Shown here in pieces: positions 1-12,510 of a stretch of 64,000 nt of DNA (the first letter of the stretch is position 1; each line of letters opens with the position of its first letter). The DNA comes from Podospora bellae-mahoneyi (Eukaryota > Ascomycota > Sordariomycetes > Sordariales > Podosporaceae): contig NC_085884.1 of the NCBI RefSeq assembly GCF_035222275.1, positions 1,364,001 through 1,428,000 of the forward strand, read 5' to 3'. A program made the position numbers and the translations under genes. The notes beneath the pieces are model-generated. The model was not told the DNA's origin. It searched no databases and saw only the letters and a program-made list of their open reading frames with translations.

Positions 1-732
1 ACGATGGGACCGGCGATGGCGGGCTGGCAACTGTTGCCTGGGTTGGGGTTGATCTGCCAGTATTTGTGGAAGGGCATGCAGCCGACGAAGACGGCCAGGA
101 CGGAGGCGAGCCAGCCGGCGATGATAATCACGAACCCAGCGTGGACGCGCATGCGGTAACGACGACCGAGTCCGTTCTAGACAGAGTCAGCAATCGTCGT
201 TCGTACCCAGGCGAGCAACCTGGGTGAAGAAGGGAGGCATACCGTCAATCGCAGGTAGAAGAACAACATGGCCAGCTTGAGGACCAGCATCAGGGTCGAG
301 TAGGAGGTCCATCCCATCACCTGGACCTTGGAACCGATGACTCTCCTGTCCCATTCTGGGTCACTGGGAAGCAGCGACATCCGCTGCTCATCCGTCATGC
401 CGTTGTTTGCCAGGCCTTGGGCAAGGTTGCCGATTTGGTAGCCCAGACATGCTTGGAGGGTGTAGAGAAGCTGGTGTTGGGCAGCGATGATCAGTATCGA
501 GACGCAGCTGATGTTGGGTTCATGTTGGGAGGTGACCTACAACTGCCACCCACACGAGGTAGTCGTCTGTTTCAAAGTTGGAGAAGCCAACCTGGTCAAA
601 GCGAGAGTACGTACGCAGAGCCGTGGTGCATACGCCTATCGCATACAGCGTCCAGAGAGTGATGTTGAATGTCCGCGCAGCGGCCACCGCCGCCGCGATG
701 GCCTCGGGAGATGGTGGGCCTGCGTCCGCCAT
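1..732 (-). CDS. PTH11-type rhodopsin-like integral membrane protein, 5' part (runs off the left edge)
   Basis: Partial gene with three visible exons, about 732-541, 470-244 and 176 to beyond position 1. The introns 540-471 and 243-177 have GT..AG ends. It starts with an ATG giving MADAGPPSPEA. A first membrane helix (TLWTLYAIGVCTTALRTYSR) is followed by the ETDDYLVW motif typical of fungal rhodopsin-domain/PTH11-like proteins. Exon 2 carries VLKLAMLFFYLRL and exon 3 RYRMRVHAGFVIIIAGWLAS, both membrane helices of the family. The piece FVGCMPFHKYWQINPNPGNSC matches the extracellular-loop region with the family cysteines. The family includes PTH11, a G-protein-coupled-receptor-like surface sensor, but most members have no known ligand. 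The rest of the seven-helix core and the C-terminal tail lie outside the window. Confidence 0.8.
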
Positions 733-2181
733 CGGGTCTCGATGCCAGGGACCGGCGATTCGGCTATCTGTGGAATCTGGGGAATCGCAAAAGCCCGGAT
801 GTTGAGACCCGAAGGTAAAAAACGAAAAAGGCGAAAAGACAAGAAGATCACAGTTCAGGAAGACATGGGACCCATCTTGGATTTGTACATCGGGGGAAAC
901 ATTGACTAGCTATCTGCACATGGAAGGGATCAACAAGATTACCCTTTTGGCAGCTGAGGAGCCCATCGGAGGCTTTGTGCCGCGACAAAAGGTGTAGGGG
1001 GTCTAAGGGGTGACGTGCATGCCTCTTGTTTGCTTTTTTACTTGGTGAAAGATATGTTTTTCATGCACATTGGCAGACGGAACTTTCCTAGAACACCTTC
1101 GGGTCAGTCTGGCCGATAAGCACCCCTCTGGGATGCAACCTCGCAACTCTCTTGGGACCAATGGCGGCAGTTGGGTCGGCCAGAACTTGTCGTCGGCAAA
1201 GCTGGAATTGTTTAGCTGCATGGGTTAGCAGTCTTGGAAGACCCAAGCCTCCACGCCGATGTCCACTGTTGCATTTTCAGGGGCGGCTTACGAAGTGTTG
1301 GGTTCCATCACTAGTTGAAGCTGAAGTGTCAGGTTGCTCCGAGAGTTCAAGCGGCATTTACAGTATGTACATACCCTTACCCTTACCCTTGCCTCTCCAC
1401 CTAACAACTTCAGCGAGGCACTTGGGAATATCTCGACTTGACCGGCTCTCACTATCCGTGCGGTAGCCGTTGAGGGATTTCAAAGTCAGCATCGGCCGAT
1501 GGAATCCAACCGTTATCTATTGCCCCGCACTCATTACCGGATTATCCACGAGAAACACCGTGGTCGGCGTTCTGTTGTACGAGGAGGTGGAGGAGGAGGC
1601 GGAGCTTCCATGCGGACGGTATGGACTAGAATGGGACACTAGGCCGACCCTCGGAACAACCCCCGGCTCGGCTAGTGGATGGAGTTGGTGTCTAGTAATT
1701 TGGACCAGACTCCACCGCTCTTCAAATGAATTCAAAGACCAGTCTCCCTCTTACAGCACCGCCGTCCGGCCGCCTATTCCCGTCCCAGCAGAACTAACGC
1801 CAGCTAACAGACACTCGGGTTTTGCCAAACATTCGGCAATGGCTTGGTGGGAAACTGGGAATGGGGTGCCTGTCGCCAAGATGATGCGACTTTGACAATA
1901 GTCCTTCTGCCGGCAGAGATGGAAGGGGTAAGGCCTCCCGGCCGAGAAGGAGTGGCGCGCATCAATGCAACAGGCTATTTGGTTCCGGGGGTTTGGGTCC
2001 AATAAACAAACAGCGATTGGACCCGACGGCTTGGGCCGCCCGCTCACACATATAACACCGCGGCACCGCACGTTCTCGTGGAGGCTTTTTCGGCGTTGCT
2101 TTTTGCAGGGCAACACTCTCGGTTCCTCTCTCTCCAGTCCCGTCCAGTCCTCGGCCACCCCATCCGTCGCATCAAATCACA
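733..2181. other. intergenic region between divergent genes; no gene recognised
   Basis: About 1.45 kb separates the divergently transcribed rhodopsin-like and flavoprotein genes, so it should hold both promoters. Only short open frames without family signal are seen. A short CCCTTA-type triplicate lies near 1374-1398. A TATA-like string, cacatataacacc, lies near 2046-2058, about 130 bp before the downstream start codon. Confidence 0.5.
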
Positions 2182-3800
2182 ATGCGCTGGCTCAAGAGCA
2201 CTCTTGTCGCCGCGGCCTCGTGGTCCGTGGCTTCTGCCCAGCTCCTGGAGCAGGAGGATCCAGACTTCACGCCAACTCCCATCGAGTACGCCGTCGACAC
2301 CTTGTCACGCGCTCCGGGCTGCAACATTGCTGACTTTTGGCGTCTTGCCCGTCAACTGTCCCCCGGAACCGAGATTCGTTATCCCAACACCACCGAGTTT
2401 GACGCCGCCACCGAGAGATGGTCCAACGTGGGCGGGGGTGTTCCCTACGTTGACATTAGCGTCGCCCCCGAGACTGAGCAGGATGTGATGAAGCTTGTAG
2501 GTCTTCCTCGCCGCAAGCAAGAGTCTCCCACAAATGCTAAATTGATCGCCAGGTGCGCATTGCCAACAACTGCAATGTTCCCTTCTTGGCCTACAACGGC
2601 CGCCATGGTGCCATTACCACCTTGGGCCAGATGAACTGGGGTATTTCCATCGACCTGAAGAAGTTGTCAGGTGTCAGCATCTCGGGCAATGGTCAGACTG
2701 CTACTGTCCTCGGTGGCACCAACTCCAAGGTCCTCATCGACCACCTTTGGGCTGCCGGCAAGCAGGCCGTGACCGGTACCTGCGAGTGCGTCAGCTACAT
2801 GGGTCCCGCTCTCGGCGGCGGCCACGGATGGCTGCAAGGCCACCACGGCCTCATTGCTGATCAGTTTGTCTCGGCCAAGATCGTCACTGCCGATGGCCAG
2901 CTCCGCACCGTCAGCTCCAACTCTGACCTGTGGTGGGCCCTCAAGGGCGCTGGCCACAACTTTGGTATCGTCACTTCTGTCACCATCAAGATCTTCCCCA
3001 TTGTCCATACCAACTGGGCCATCACCACCTTGATGTACACTGGTGACAAGGTCGAGGCTCTCTACCAGGCCGCCAACGACTACCTCCTCCAGAACGGCAC
3101 CCAGCCTGTTGACATCATCAACTGGTCGTACTGGATGAACATTCCCCCCATTGACCCCACCGGCCCCGTTGTTGAGTTTTACATCATCCAGGAGGGTGTC
3201 ACTGCTGTCGACACTGCCTACACCGCCCCCTTCATTGCTCTCGGCCCCATCTCTGTCACCAACAACACTGGTACCTACAAGGATGTCTCCAGCTGGGTCG
3301 GCATCTCCCTCGATGGACCCCCGTGCCAGAAGACCGGTGCTGCCAACCCCCGCTTCCCTCTGTACCTCCCCGAGTACAACCCCTCCGCCATGGCCGAGGT
3401 CTACGAGGCCTTCAAGGAGGGCACCAACTCCTCGTCCCCCTTCGCCAACTCCCTCTTCATGTTCGAGGGTTACTCCATGCAGGGTGTCAAGGCTGTCGAT
3501 GCTGCCTCCACCGCCTATGCTTTCCGCGAGGACAACCTCCTCACTGCTCCTCTTGTGCAGTACACTCCTGGCAATGCCGCTCTTGATGCCCAGGCCCAGG
3601 CCTTTGGCAACCAGCTTCGCAACATCCTGCACGCTGGGAGCGGCCGTAGCCAGAAGCACATTTACCTCAACTATGCCTATGGTGATGAGACCAAGGAGGA
3701 GATGTACGGCCACGAGAGCTGGAGAAGCGCCAAGCTTTTGCAGCTGAAGGACAAGTACGACTCTAGACGTCGTTTCAACTTCTACGGCCCTGCTGCTTAG
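2182..3800 (+). CDS. secreted FAD-linked oxidase, berberine-bridge-enzyme (BBE) type
   Basis: Two exons, 2182-2496 and 2553-3800, give 520 residues. The intron 2497-2552 runs GTAGGT..GCCAG. The N-terminus MRWLKSTLVAAASWSVASA is a signal peptide. The FAD-binding PCMH-type domain follows. YNGRHGA (His123) and GTCECV (Cys182) sit where the two covalent FAD links occur in bicovalent BBE-like oxidases. GGGHGWLQGHHGL and GHNFGIVTSVTIKIFP are family motifs. The C-terminal BBE domain ends with YLNYAYGD..YG....WR..KLLQLKDKYD. Relatives oxidise oligosaccharides (AA7 gluco-oligosaccharide oxidases) or act in secondary metabolism; the sequence does not decide between these. The signal peptide suggests an extracellular role. 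The gene appears intact. Confidence 0.92.
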
Positions 3801-4791
3801 GATGCTGCGGAGGGATGACAGAGGAGGATAACCTAATGAAGTAATATATATCATCAATTTTGTGTTTAGTAGATAGTAATGTCATGTAACGACCGTCCTC
3901 CTTAGCGCTCCATTTGATCAGAATAACGGCCGTCAATTCCATTTTGATTCTTCATTCAACCTGTGGCCGTTCGCTCAATGAACAGTCTATGTTTGTTCTT
4001 CATCGTGCTGTGATTCGATTTCTTCAATCCACCCACTCATCCCGCCTTCGTCTTCAAAAATCCCCATCCGCAATCCATCGATCAACATCAAGTCAAGCTT
4101 TTTCTCGTCGCCATTTCACTCCCCACATGCCACGATCTCATCACCAAAAGCAGGTAGCCACTTCCCACATGGCACACACATGGCACCACACATGGCAGTT
4201 CCATATTATCTCGCTGATGGATCTCGACCAGGTCCCCGAGTGGATCGGACCGAACTCCGTACCCAGCGAGGAAAAGAAATCACCCAGTCCCACCTGCACG
4301 TGGGCTTTAGCTTCACCCCCACTCACTAGCGAGAGGTCCTCTGTTAGTCTTAGAATGTGGAAAAACCTAAAAGAGACGAATGCGGTGGAAGATCCAGGGT
4401 CTTGCCGATAAAAGTAAAGCAGACGCTGATCTGTTCTAGCTCACGCCACTTTGACAAGAGGGGATCAAAATTGGGTTAGGATTGAGAGATGGCCCCTGAA
4501 ATCTTATACTGAGCTCGTGTGGCGGGAGGGGCGGCATGTGGGCGGTCAAACAATCCGGCGGGAGTCACCGATATGCAATAGGTCTTGGGGATGGTGCTGA
4601 AGATATCTGGATAATAACGTAAAATTATTAGCAATGTCTTACGGACTGATAAGTTGCACAACCTCGCTGTGTCTCCCGCAGTGACATGGTCCTCATCGCT
4701 TCCCCACTTCCTTGGCACGGTCACACCACTTGCATTCCCTCTTGCCAATTAAGAAGCTGGCTTTCGAACAATCCTTTCAACAACTTCTGAG
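3801..4791. other. intergenic, no gene recognised
   Basis: Downstream flank of the flavoprotein gene up to the tRNA. Short open frames exist on both strands, but none shows a domain, a signal peptide or plausible splicing. Confidence 0.45.
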
Positions 4792-4874
4792 GGGCAATTG
4801 GTCTAGGGGTATGATTTTCGCTTCGCATTCATTTGCCAATGTGAAAGGTCATGGGTTCAATTCCCATATTGTCC
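4792..4874 (+). tRNA. tRNA-Ala(CGC), intron-containing
   Basis: A full cloverleaf can be drawn. The acceptor stem GGGCAAT pairs with ATTGTCC. The D stem is GTC/GAT, the anticodon stem TTCGC/GTGAA, and the T arm ATGGG-TTCAATT-CCCAT. The anticodon CGC lies at 4824-4826. A 12-nt intron (about 4828-4839) sits at the canonical site one base after the anticodon. The acceptor has a G3:T70 wobble pair, the universal alanine identity element, which agrees with the alanine anticodon. The general shape (TGGTCTAGGGGTATGAT) also resembles tRNA-Pro, so a recoded tRNA-Pro-like gene is the alternative reading. Confidence 0.8.
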
Positions 4875-5708
4875 ATTGTTTTTGACGCTTTTTAACCCAC
4901 TCTCCTCCCCACTTTCCGTCTCTAACTGTGGCTGTTGCACCCCTCGGAAAGCTTCTCACCTCCTCCTCTCCACAAAGTGGAAATTCCCTTGATGATGTGA
5001 GTGGAGAGGGAGGGATGGGTTCTTTTTGTCAGCTTTGATTTGTTGGCATGTGATTACGGGCTCTCTCACTCTCTCTCTTAACACAGGCAGACATCTATCT
5101 CTCTCAACACCTGAATTGGAGCCTCCTACTTGGGAAGACAAATATAATACTGGGACATCTTTTCTTTTTGCTCCGAATTTTCTGTTTACCCTAGTTTCTT
5201 CCCCGGGACTAAGTGAATATTGTTGTATGCAAGCTTGTTATATGTGAACTCGCTGTCGATGTATTGAAACAGGATCAGAAACGGAGAGTTGGGATGGACA
5301 ATTGGATCTGTTGATAGTCTGTCTTGAAAGGCCTTTTCAGACCATATTGACGATTGAGCCGTCGTCTAAGTATTATCACTCACTGGCTGTGTTAAAGGAA
5401 CCCGTGGTGCTGTGGAAATGAATTCGATAATCTTTCATGAGACGATACTGTTCTGACGCTTAGCTATCTAGGCCCTACACAAACCTGCTGCGATAACGTA
5501 TATCAACAGATTCGTCACTAGAAACCGATCTCGCGGGTCTCCCTGGATGATACGTCGGCCTGCGTTTCGGACCGATAGGATACGCCGGCTGTATATGACT
5601 CGGCAGACCCAGCGAAACCGGGCCCGTCTGTCCAAACCACCTGTCCACTATCTCCCGTCCCTTTTCGCGGTCTCCCGCCACTTTACGGAACATCCAAGAT
5701 CCCAAACT
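4875..5708. other. intergenic, no gene recognised
   Basis: Stretch between the tRNA and the 3' end of the CorA-like gene. It has pyrimidine-rich tracts (CTCTCTCACTCTCTCTC near 5060) and no supported coding region. Confidence 0.45.
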
Positions 5709-8700
5709 TCAAAACACCCACTTGTAGGTATTTCCCAGCTCACCCATCCAGCAAAGCCCGAACAATATCACAGCGAGCGTCACCGGGATGGCCGTGGCCC
5801 AATAGATCCACTGGCTATCTTCCATGTCCCTGATATCGGCCGTGTTCATGCCAAAGATGCTGGATATGGCGCTTAGGGGGAGAAAGATGACGGTGACAAT
5901 GGTGAAGGCGTAGATGGCTTTGTCTTGTCGGATTTTGTCATGTCTGCGCCGTATTGGCTCTGATGTTGTTGTTAGTTGAGAGTAAGTGTTCAGGAGAGTG
6001 GAACAAATTTGCCATCGCCCTCAGATTCGCACACCTGGCTCCCAGCTGATGGAGCTCTTGCTTCAAAAGGTCAGTCTTGGAGTGGCATTCGAGAAGAAGA
6101 AGCGTTCGATATCCGCCGGGGTCGGTCGGTTTGACTTTGAACAGGCTATCCTCGCTGGCCAGGTCAAATGCGCAAGGGTTGTCGTACATGTCGAACTTTG
6201 AATGCTCCCGACCATACTCCCAAGCCCGAACCTCTGTCTCTCGGTGTTGATGACCTCGATAACCAGGCTCACGGTCGCGGCTCCACGACTGGATGAACAC
6301 CGGCATAGAGCTGGAGTGACCGGCAGCCTGGACAATCGGCTTTTCTTTAAAAGTGGTAGTATCGTCGATCGCATGATTCGCATTCTCCAAGAGCAGACAA
6401 AAGATGACGTATTGCTGGAGGAGTGTCTGCAATATGGCTTGGATTTCCTCCCTGACGAGTCTGAGGTTCTCTTCATTGGCCCTGTCACTTGGTCTCTTCG
6501 ATATGTCCGTCTCCTGGGGGCAGTTAGCGTCTCTGGATGATACCCAACGGGGCACACTTTCCACCCCAACCTCTATGCTCACTTACAATTTTGTCGAGAC
6601 GGTTGCGGTAGATCTGAGCAACGTCGCTGTATGTGTTCGCTTTTTCCTTGTTCGAGGGTGAATCAGGTACATTGGGGGCGCTTTGTATGACCTTCAAGCT
6701 AATCAAGGAGAATATCTCTAGGGGCAGGATGACGGAATTCTCAACGAGAGACTTGGGGGAGAGTGAGGTGATGATTATGTTGGCTCCCTCTGTTGCAGCT
6801 CGCCTCGCATCGCCAATCAGCCGCTCGGAACGGTCACTGTCTCTTGGGAAGCTGGCCAGGCCCAGAAGTAGATGGATCCAAGCGTCGATAATCTGGGTCG
6901 GCACGGTGATCTGAGCACGATCGGCGCCACGGGCAGCAGAGAGAATCTCGCTGAGCTGACTCAAGTCCAAGGCTTGCATTCTCAGCTGATGTCGGATGGT
7001 ATACATGGAAGCTTGGTACCGATGTTGACCCTCGCGTTTCTCCTAGTGTCACAATAAATGTTAGTAACAGGTCCATCGTTCTTGGATCAAAGACATTTTG
7101 TCAGGTCTTATTCCGATGATGGTCCTGACAGCCCCCTAATATATCCTCATGGTCGGCCCATCAAAGTCGAAGGGGAAGAAGAAGACAAAGATTGTTTCGG
7201 CAGCATGGAAGATGTCGATCCTGTCCTCCAAGTCCCGCTGGGCACGCTGGTCTTTTTGACCTTGCGACTCGACAGAACTCAACTCCGCCGCCCGTTTCTC
7301 CAGGTAGCTACGCACAGAAGCACGCGTATCTTTAGTACACGACTTGTAGGCTTTCGCGTCACCGAAGCTCGGCATGTAGAGCAGCCAATCACGGATTTCC
7401 ACAAGCTGCTCGAGTAATGCATCTTCAACGCTGTCATCGGAGTTTGGGGTCGATACGCCAGTCATACAAGTAAAGATAGCAAACCCGTTGGCGTTGGTGA
7501 ATCTTCCGTCGGTGGTCTTGACAGTTGCAGAGGATGAGCCGCCATCTCCTGCAGTACCGGGTTTCGTTGAAGCGTCTTCATGCGCGGAACTTGTTGAGCT
7601 CTGCATATTCCCTTTCCCTTTGCTCGCAATGTGGGGGAGTAGTCTTCCGCGCTGTGGCACCATAAGTCGTGCACTCGGCAAGTCAGTCACTCGAAACTTG
7701 AATATAGAACGGTAGATCCAGGTCCCTAAGACGTACCCCAAGTAAAGTTCCAGCTTAACATGATTTTTGACATGTCGAGCGCGGTCCCAAATTGCCGGCC
7801 GGTGTTTTGCCGTGATCTTTCGTTTGTTGTGAAGGAGCTCGAACTTCTGAGGCCAGAACTCGCTGAAACGAGATGTCAAAGCCTGTGGCATTCCCAATCA
7901 TGTCAGCCAGCTGGTCCATGTTTCAGACAGACCCTTATGACACTACAAGCACTCACAAACCATGTCTGGCATTCATGTAGCGGTATCGATCACATGACAC
8001 AAGTTCCAAAACAGACCAGAATCTTCTTGGTTCGTGAAACCCCCGCGAGGACGTCCAATGACCCCGTTGTGTTGATGACATAGTCACCAGGGAAATATTT
8101 GTCCGGCAGGTTGATATATGTGACCATGAGCGCTGATAGCAATCCGATCCGTCAGCTTCAAATCTGTGTATGCAGATGTAACTGAGGTAACAGTCTGAAA
8201 CCTACCATTGTCAAATATCAGACACCAAAGTTGTGGGACGTGAAGGCAAACCTCCTGCTGTAGATAATTTCCAATCCCGCAAACGGTCTGTCTTAGATCT
8301 CGACTTTTGGCGACGTGGGAGAACTGACTTTGTAGCAGGTGGGGGCTGGGACGGCGGAGGCACTTCGGGCACCGGCTTCGAGGCCTGAGTACGGTTCAAC
8401 GCTGAAATACGGAAGTGCGATCCAGTGAAAAGTTCGAGCTTGTGTGCCCTTGTACTGGCTTTGTGCTGGGATCTCTCCACGGAGATAGGATGGCTTCATT
8501 CGGTGTACATCTCGGCCGTCCGAGAACTGCATCGACCGAAAGTTGTCGTTCCCTAGCTTCGAGAACATCTTTGCCGCTGCCATCTTCTCTCCAGTCGAGA
8601 GGCTCTCAATTCGAAAGACTTCTCTCTGTTAAGAATAATGTCAGTAGAGCCTCTGGTACTTTCAAGGGCAGATGAACTTGCCGAAAAATGCTCAAAGTCC

Positions 8701-9585
8701 AACATAGGCCGTGATCCACGGGGCTTTATGTGACTTTTCTCAGAGTCAGCCAAATCGAGGTCCAATTGGTAATTCAAGATTTGTATATGGATAAAGATCA
8801 AGGGCCTTTTCATAACCACCGAAAAAGAGGATGATATTTCGTATTCTTGTCATCCACAACTGACAGCCTCGCGGCATGATGCCCTTCCCGAACTCCGTCA
8901 CCGATGTACTGAGACTCGAAGACATGGGACACGGGAGGTGCCCCTATAAGGTCGTGGGACTTTTCCTGGGGTGCGACGTCTTCATCTTCATCATCTCCTG
9001 AAACGGCCCCGGGGCCCTTTGCTGACACGCCGCAGGAGATGCGAGAAGGTGTGAAGGAATACAGGGTGGATGATCCAAAGTCCTCGTCGCTATCGGAAGC
9101 ACTATATGGGGACGAATGTTGGAAATGGTGTCTCCTAGGCGGGCTGTCCCGGCCTGAATCCGATGATGACAACGAACTTGATCTTGCCCGACTTTCTACG
9201 TCTAGTGATTCTTCTCTGATGCTGTGGCGCTCGGGGTTCCCGCTCCTTCTCTCTCGTCCGATACGCGCACGTGGTTCGCTCAATGACTTGCCAGGAACCG
9301 CTACTGGGTACCCTTGAGGTGCCACATATTGATAGACAGGCGTCTGGGAGTTTGGCAGAAAATAGTGTGGAGGGGGGAGGGGAGGGATAGGGACGCTTTG
9401 TGGGACCGGGATGTACTGTTGCTGTGCAGCCTGAGGTTCATCATGGGGCGGACGAAAGGTAGAAGAGGGTCGGGGCCACGAGATGCCGAGAAGTCATTGG
9501 GGCTGAAGGATGGCAGGCGCACCGGCACTGTCCCTCTTCTGCGTGGTGGCTTGGGAGTGAAAATATCGGGATTTGGAGCCGACAT
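5709..9585 (-). pseudogene. CorA-like Mg2+ transporter family protein, interrupted
   Basis: A multi-exon reverse-strand gene can be followed from MSAPNPDIF (9585) to a stop at 5709. The N-terminal third is proline- and serine-rich and disordered (9585 to about 8810). Next comes the fungal CorA-like soluble region, with HWIALPYFSVEPYSG near 8400, QEVCLHVPQLWCLIFDNG near 8230 and FSEFWPQKFELLHNKRK near 7840. The helical segment DFDGPT is near 7150. The C-terminal membrane region holds AIYAFTIVTVIFLPLS, then GMNTADIRDM (the CorA GMN pore motif) and a second helix, WIYWATAIPVTLAVILF. Breaks: the frame changes at a G4 run (9472-9475) and a G5 run (8341-8345). TGA (7990-7992) and TAG (7136-7138) stand where the family has Trp. 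Splicing before the last exon also does not keep frame. Unusual introns could explain some of these breaks, but not the stops inside conserved motifs. Confidence 0.65.
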
Positions 9586-11905
9586 GGTGAACAATGATTC
9601 TGCGAACTGTGGGTGGAGCCTGGAAGGAGAGAGCATGTTGATGCGGGGCAGCCTGAGCTGAATCACAAGAATAAGATTGGACAGAGTAGGTAGGTTCTGA
9701 CCAGTTGGGGTGGCAGATGCAACCTGGAGGCAGTACCGTAAGCCGCATATTATCCATCCATAATAGCGCTAGCCATGACGGGAAAATTGAATGCTCTTAT
9801 CTTACGATGATGTGTGTGTCACAAAGGATGATCTGAATAGGTATCTTACCTACCGTACTTCACGTTTCCTTCTTGGGTGATATATGTTCTTTTGTCCATT
9901 CTCTTCAATTATTACTTTACATTAACTAACTGCCTGGGTTTTAAACCTTAAGCTTACAGCCAAAGCTGGTAGATGAGCTATCGATTCGTGCTGGTTCTAA
10001 ACAAGATGAGCGGAGCTACGTATGTCCAAAAGCATCTCTTCAGATGTCATGTTCTGAGGAAAAATATCCCCACAAGCATGAGACTCGCGTGGACCTTCCG
10101 CCTGGACGTGGTTCAGAGCTACTCCGACAAATGGTTAGCACATTGGCATGTTGAGATGAGAGCATCAGCCTTGCTCTGCTGAGTTTCAACGCCTCTACTC
10201 CCGCAAGAGGACGACAAAGAAAATGACAGTCCAAGAGTGTCCGGGACTATTCTTGATGGCGAAAGCCTTGCAAGTTTCGGGTCACCTGATTCAGAGCAGA
10301 AATATTCTCAACCATGTGTCATACACTGAAGGCTTATTTTCTGGTTTCATTGCATGGTGAACATCAACACTGGCCCAAATTGGTGTCTTGAGTCACACTC
10401 TAGCCTCATCTAGAACGAAACAACCAGAGACGCAGTCTCCTCTTGAAATCTGGCGTATTCACTCACAATCGTTCCCCAGGTTAGAGACAAGGGTTCATAG
10501 TCCGAGAATAAAGTCCGACTCGTTTTCGTAAGTCCTATTTTGGCATGCTGCATTACGCTATCGTCTTGCAATGCAAATGCAGCGCTAAGAAAAGTCCCAT
10601 GAAGACGAAAACAGGTGACTGGAGGTACCTCACAAGAAGACTGAGTATTGTCTTTATGAGTAACTTTGACTAAGATCAACCTGTGGTCTCCGATCCCTGC
10701 CAAGTTGTCATCTGGTTAAGTGCGGGGAAGCATGCCTATTCATCCCTAGGGCTGACTCCTGTGGTGTCTAGGTTGTTCATTCGGTGTGTTGTTGCTGCCT
10801 GTGCTACGGGTGCACCATGCCCCCATGGTAAGGTGCGGAGAGCATGCCAAAATTTGGTGGGCATTCCTCTCGTTCTTATGGGAGTCCTCTTTCTCTGGAG
10901 AACTTCCGCTGCAGCAGAAGCCCATCTACCGGCAAACGTGTTGAACCGGCAGCTAGGTAAACTTGGCAACGTGGTGCTCAAACGCTTGTGAACTCTGGGA
11001 TGCTAGCATCAATGCCTTATCCATCCCCGTGGTACCAAGGTTTGTAGACACTCGGTGAACCAGGCCCCGGTCACTCAACCCCCACATGCTTGCTCCGAGA
11101 ACCGGGGAAAGCTTCTATTGCCAGGGGTGTACAACGATGCCAATATGCATGGCTCGAAACAGTGAACCCCGCACGTTACCTTGCTGTCAGACTAAGCTAC
11201 TTGCCCTAGAAGACATGCAGGGGACCGCCACTCATACTAGTAGGGACGGCGCGGCAGGAAAACTATGCCCGTTGTGTCTGATATCTACCTTGTAGGGTCT
11301 TTCATTACAGTCGAGGATTAACTGCTGCAAAAAAATGAAACAAAAGGCAATCTGGGGCGACAGAAGACAAAGTCGTACGCAATATTGAGACTCGCTGAGC
11401 TTATGAATTGGGGCCTGTTGCAGCTCTGTCAACCGTCGACTCCCAAATAGTCCAGCGCTGATATACGTGACAGCAGTCGTACAAGTGTACCAATCGGATG
11501 AAAACCCCCCACTCATGAGCAGCATGGTCTAGTGGGGGTTTGGACAACAACGCCCTACCAAACATTCCTCCAGCTTGGGTTTGGTCAGTGCGATGTTTCT
11601 CCTACCTGCAGGTTGCAGACTTCTTCCCTACCTTTGTGCGTGGGCGAGACCTGGTTCGCCACGACAAACCCCTACTCACCGTTCACCGATCCTGGAATAG
11701 CCTCATTTCCGCATGCACACACCTTACCTAGCTCCTTCTCACAAGCATTAGTCGAGCTCCTACCCAAACAAACCTCCCTTTTATCAATCCTTCACAGGAT
11801 CACAGGACATCTTCACGCCAAGCCCGACGGCGACAGAGCTGCTCAACAGAAATGCTCCCATGATCAAAAAGGGTCAACGGAGGTTGGAAGTGGCGAAAGC
11901 TCGTC
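9586..11905. other. long intergenic region, no gene recognised
   Basis: About 2.3 kb upstream of both the CorA-like gene and the small secreted-protein gene. Several open frames of 60-160 codons exist, but none has a domain, signal peptide or convincing codon pattern. No tRNA or repeat family was recognised. Confidence 0.4.
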
Positions 11906-11913
11906 TATAAAAG
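11906..11913 (+). promoter_or_regulatory. TATA box of the small secreted protein gene
   Basis: TATAAAAG lies 130 bp before the start codon at 12043. A pyrimidine/CA-rich leader (CACCACCACCACC) follows, as in highly expressed fungal genes. Confidence 0.5.
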
Positions 11914-12042
11914 CCACAAGGTATCCTCCAACATTTCAGCCTGAATTTTCTTCACCACCACCACCACCCCAACTCACCTTCATATCGTTACTCAATCTCA
12001 ACAAAAAGTTCTGAACACCTCAGTTCTTTCTTCACCACCAAA

Positions 12043-12510
12043 ATGAAGTTCACCATCACCGCCGCCGCCCTCAGCCTCCTCGGCCTCGCCTCCGCCGCTC
12101 CCGCCGAGGTAGTTGCCAAGCAGGCCCACGGCGCAACCAGTGCTCAAGTCACCAACTTTTCCGTCACCTGCGGTTCCTCCTCCTGCTCGTAAGTCAAACT
12201 TCTCTCGACTCGGACCTTTACTGACAGATTGATTCCCAGCTACACCGCCCGCGCGGTGATCCTCCCCGAGAACGTGGCCGTCACCTTCACCCACACCACC
12301 ACCGGCTCCACCATCCCGACCAGCACCGGCTTCTTCACCAGCAGCGACCCCGCTGTCTTCTTCCGCATCAACAAGGCGCTCAGCGACTACCGCTTTGTAT
12401 TGAGCGACATTCATGTTGTTGGTTCGGCTGTCAACTTGGATTATTTCAGCCCTGGGTCGCAGTGGACTGCTAGTTCCTACAGCGGGCCTTCTTCTTTTAC
12501 TCTTTCTTAA
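12043..12510 (+). CDS. small secreted protein of unknown function
   Basis: Two exons, 12043-12188 and 12240-12510, give 138 residues. The intron begins GTAAGT and ends CCCAG. The N-terminus MKFTITAAALSLLGLASAAPA is a clear signal peptide. The mature part has a single CGSSSC motif, is rich in Thr and Ser, and alternates beta-type segments, ending SGPSSFTLS. It resembles the AA1-like/Alt a 1-type small secreted beta-sheet proteins of ascomycetes only in general layout, so the function is left open. The start context (CACCAAAATGAAG) and upstream TATA box support expression. The gene is intact and stands alone between long non-coding flanks. Confidence 0.8.

Noticed and set aside
1374-1398. Telomere-like CCCTTACCCTTACCCTT repeat
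   Set aside because: The fungal telomere unit is CCCTAA; this is CCCTTA, only three units, and internal.
2667-3857. Long open frame (about 396 codons) antisense to the flavoprotein oxidase
   Set aside because: It mirrors the GC-rich codon use of the true gene, has a Val/Gly/Asp-rich composition without any family motif, and covers exactly the second exon.
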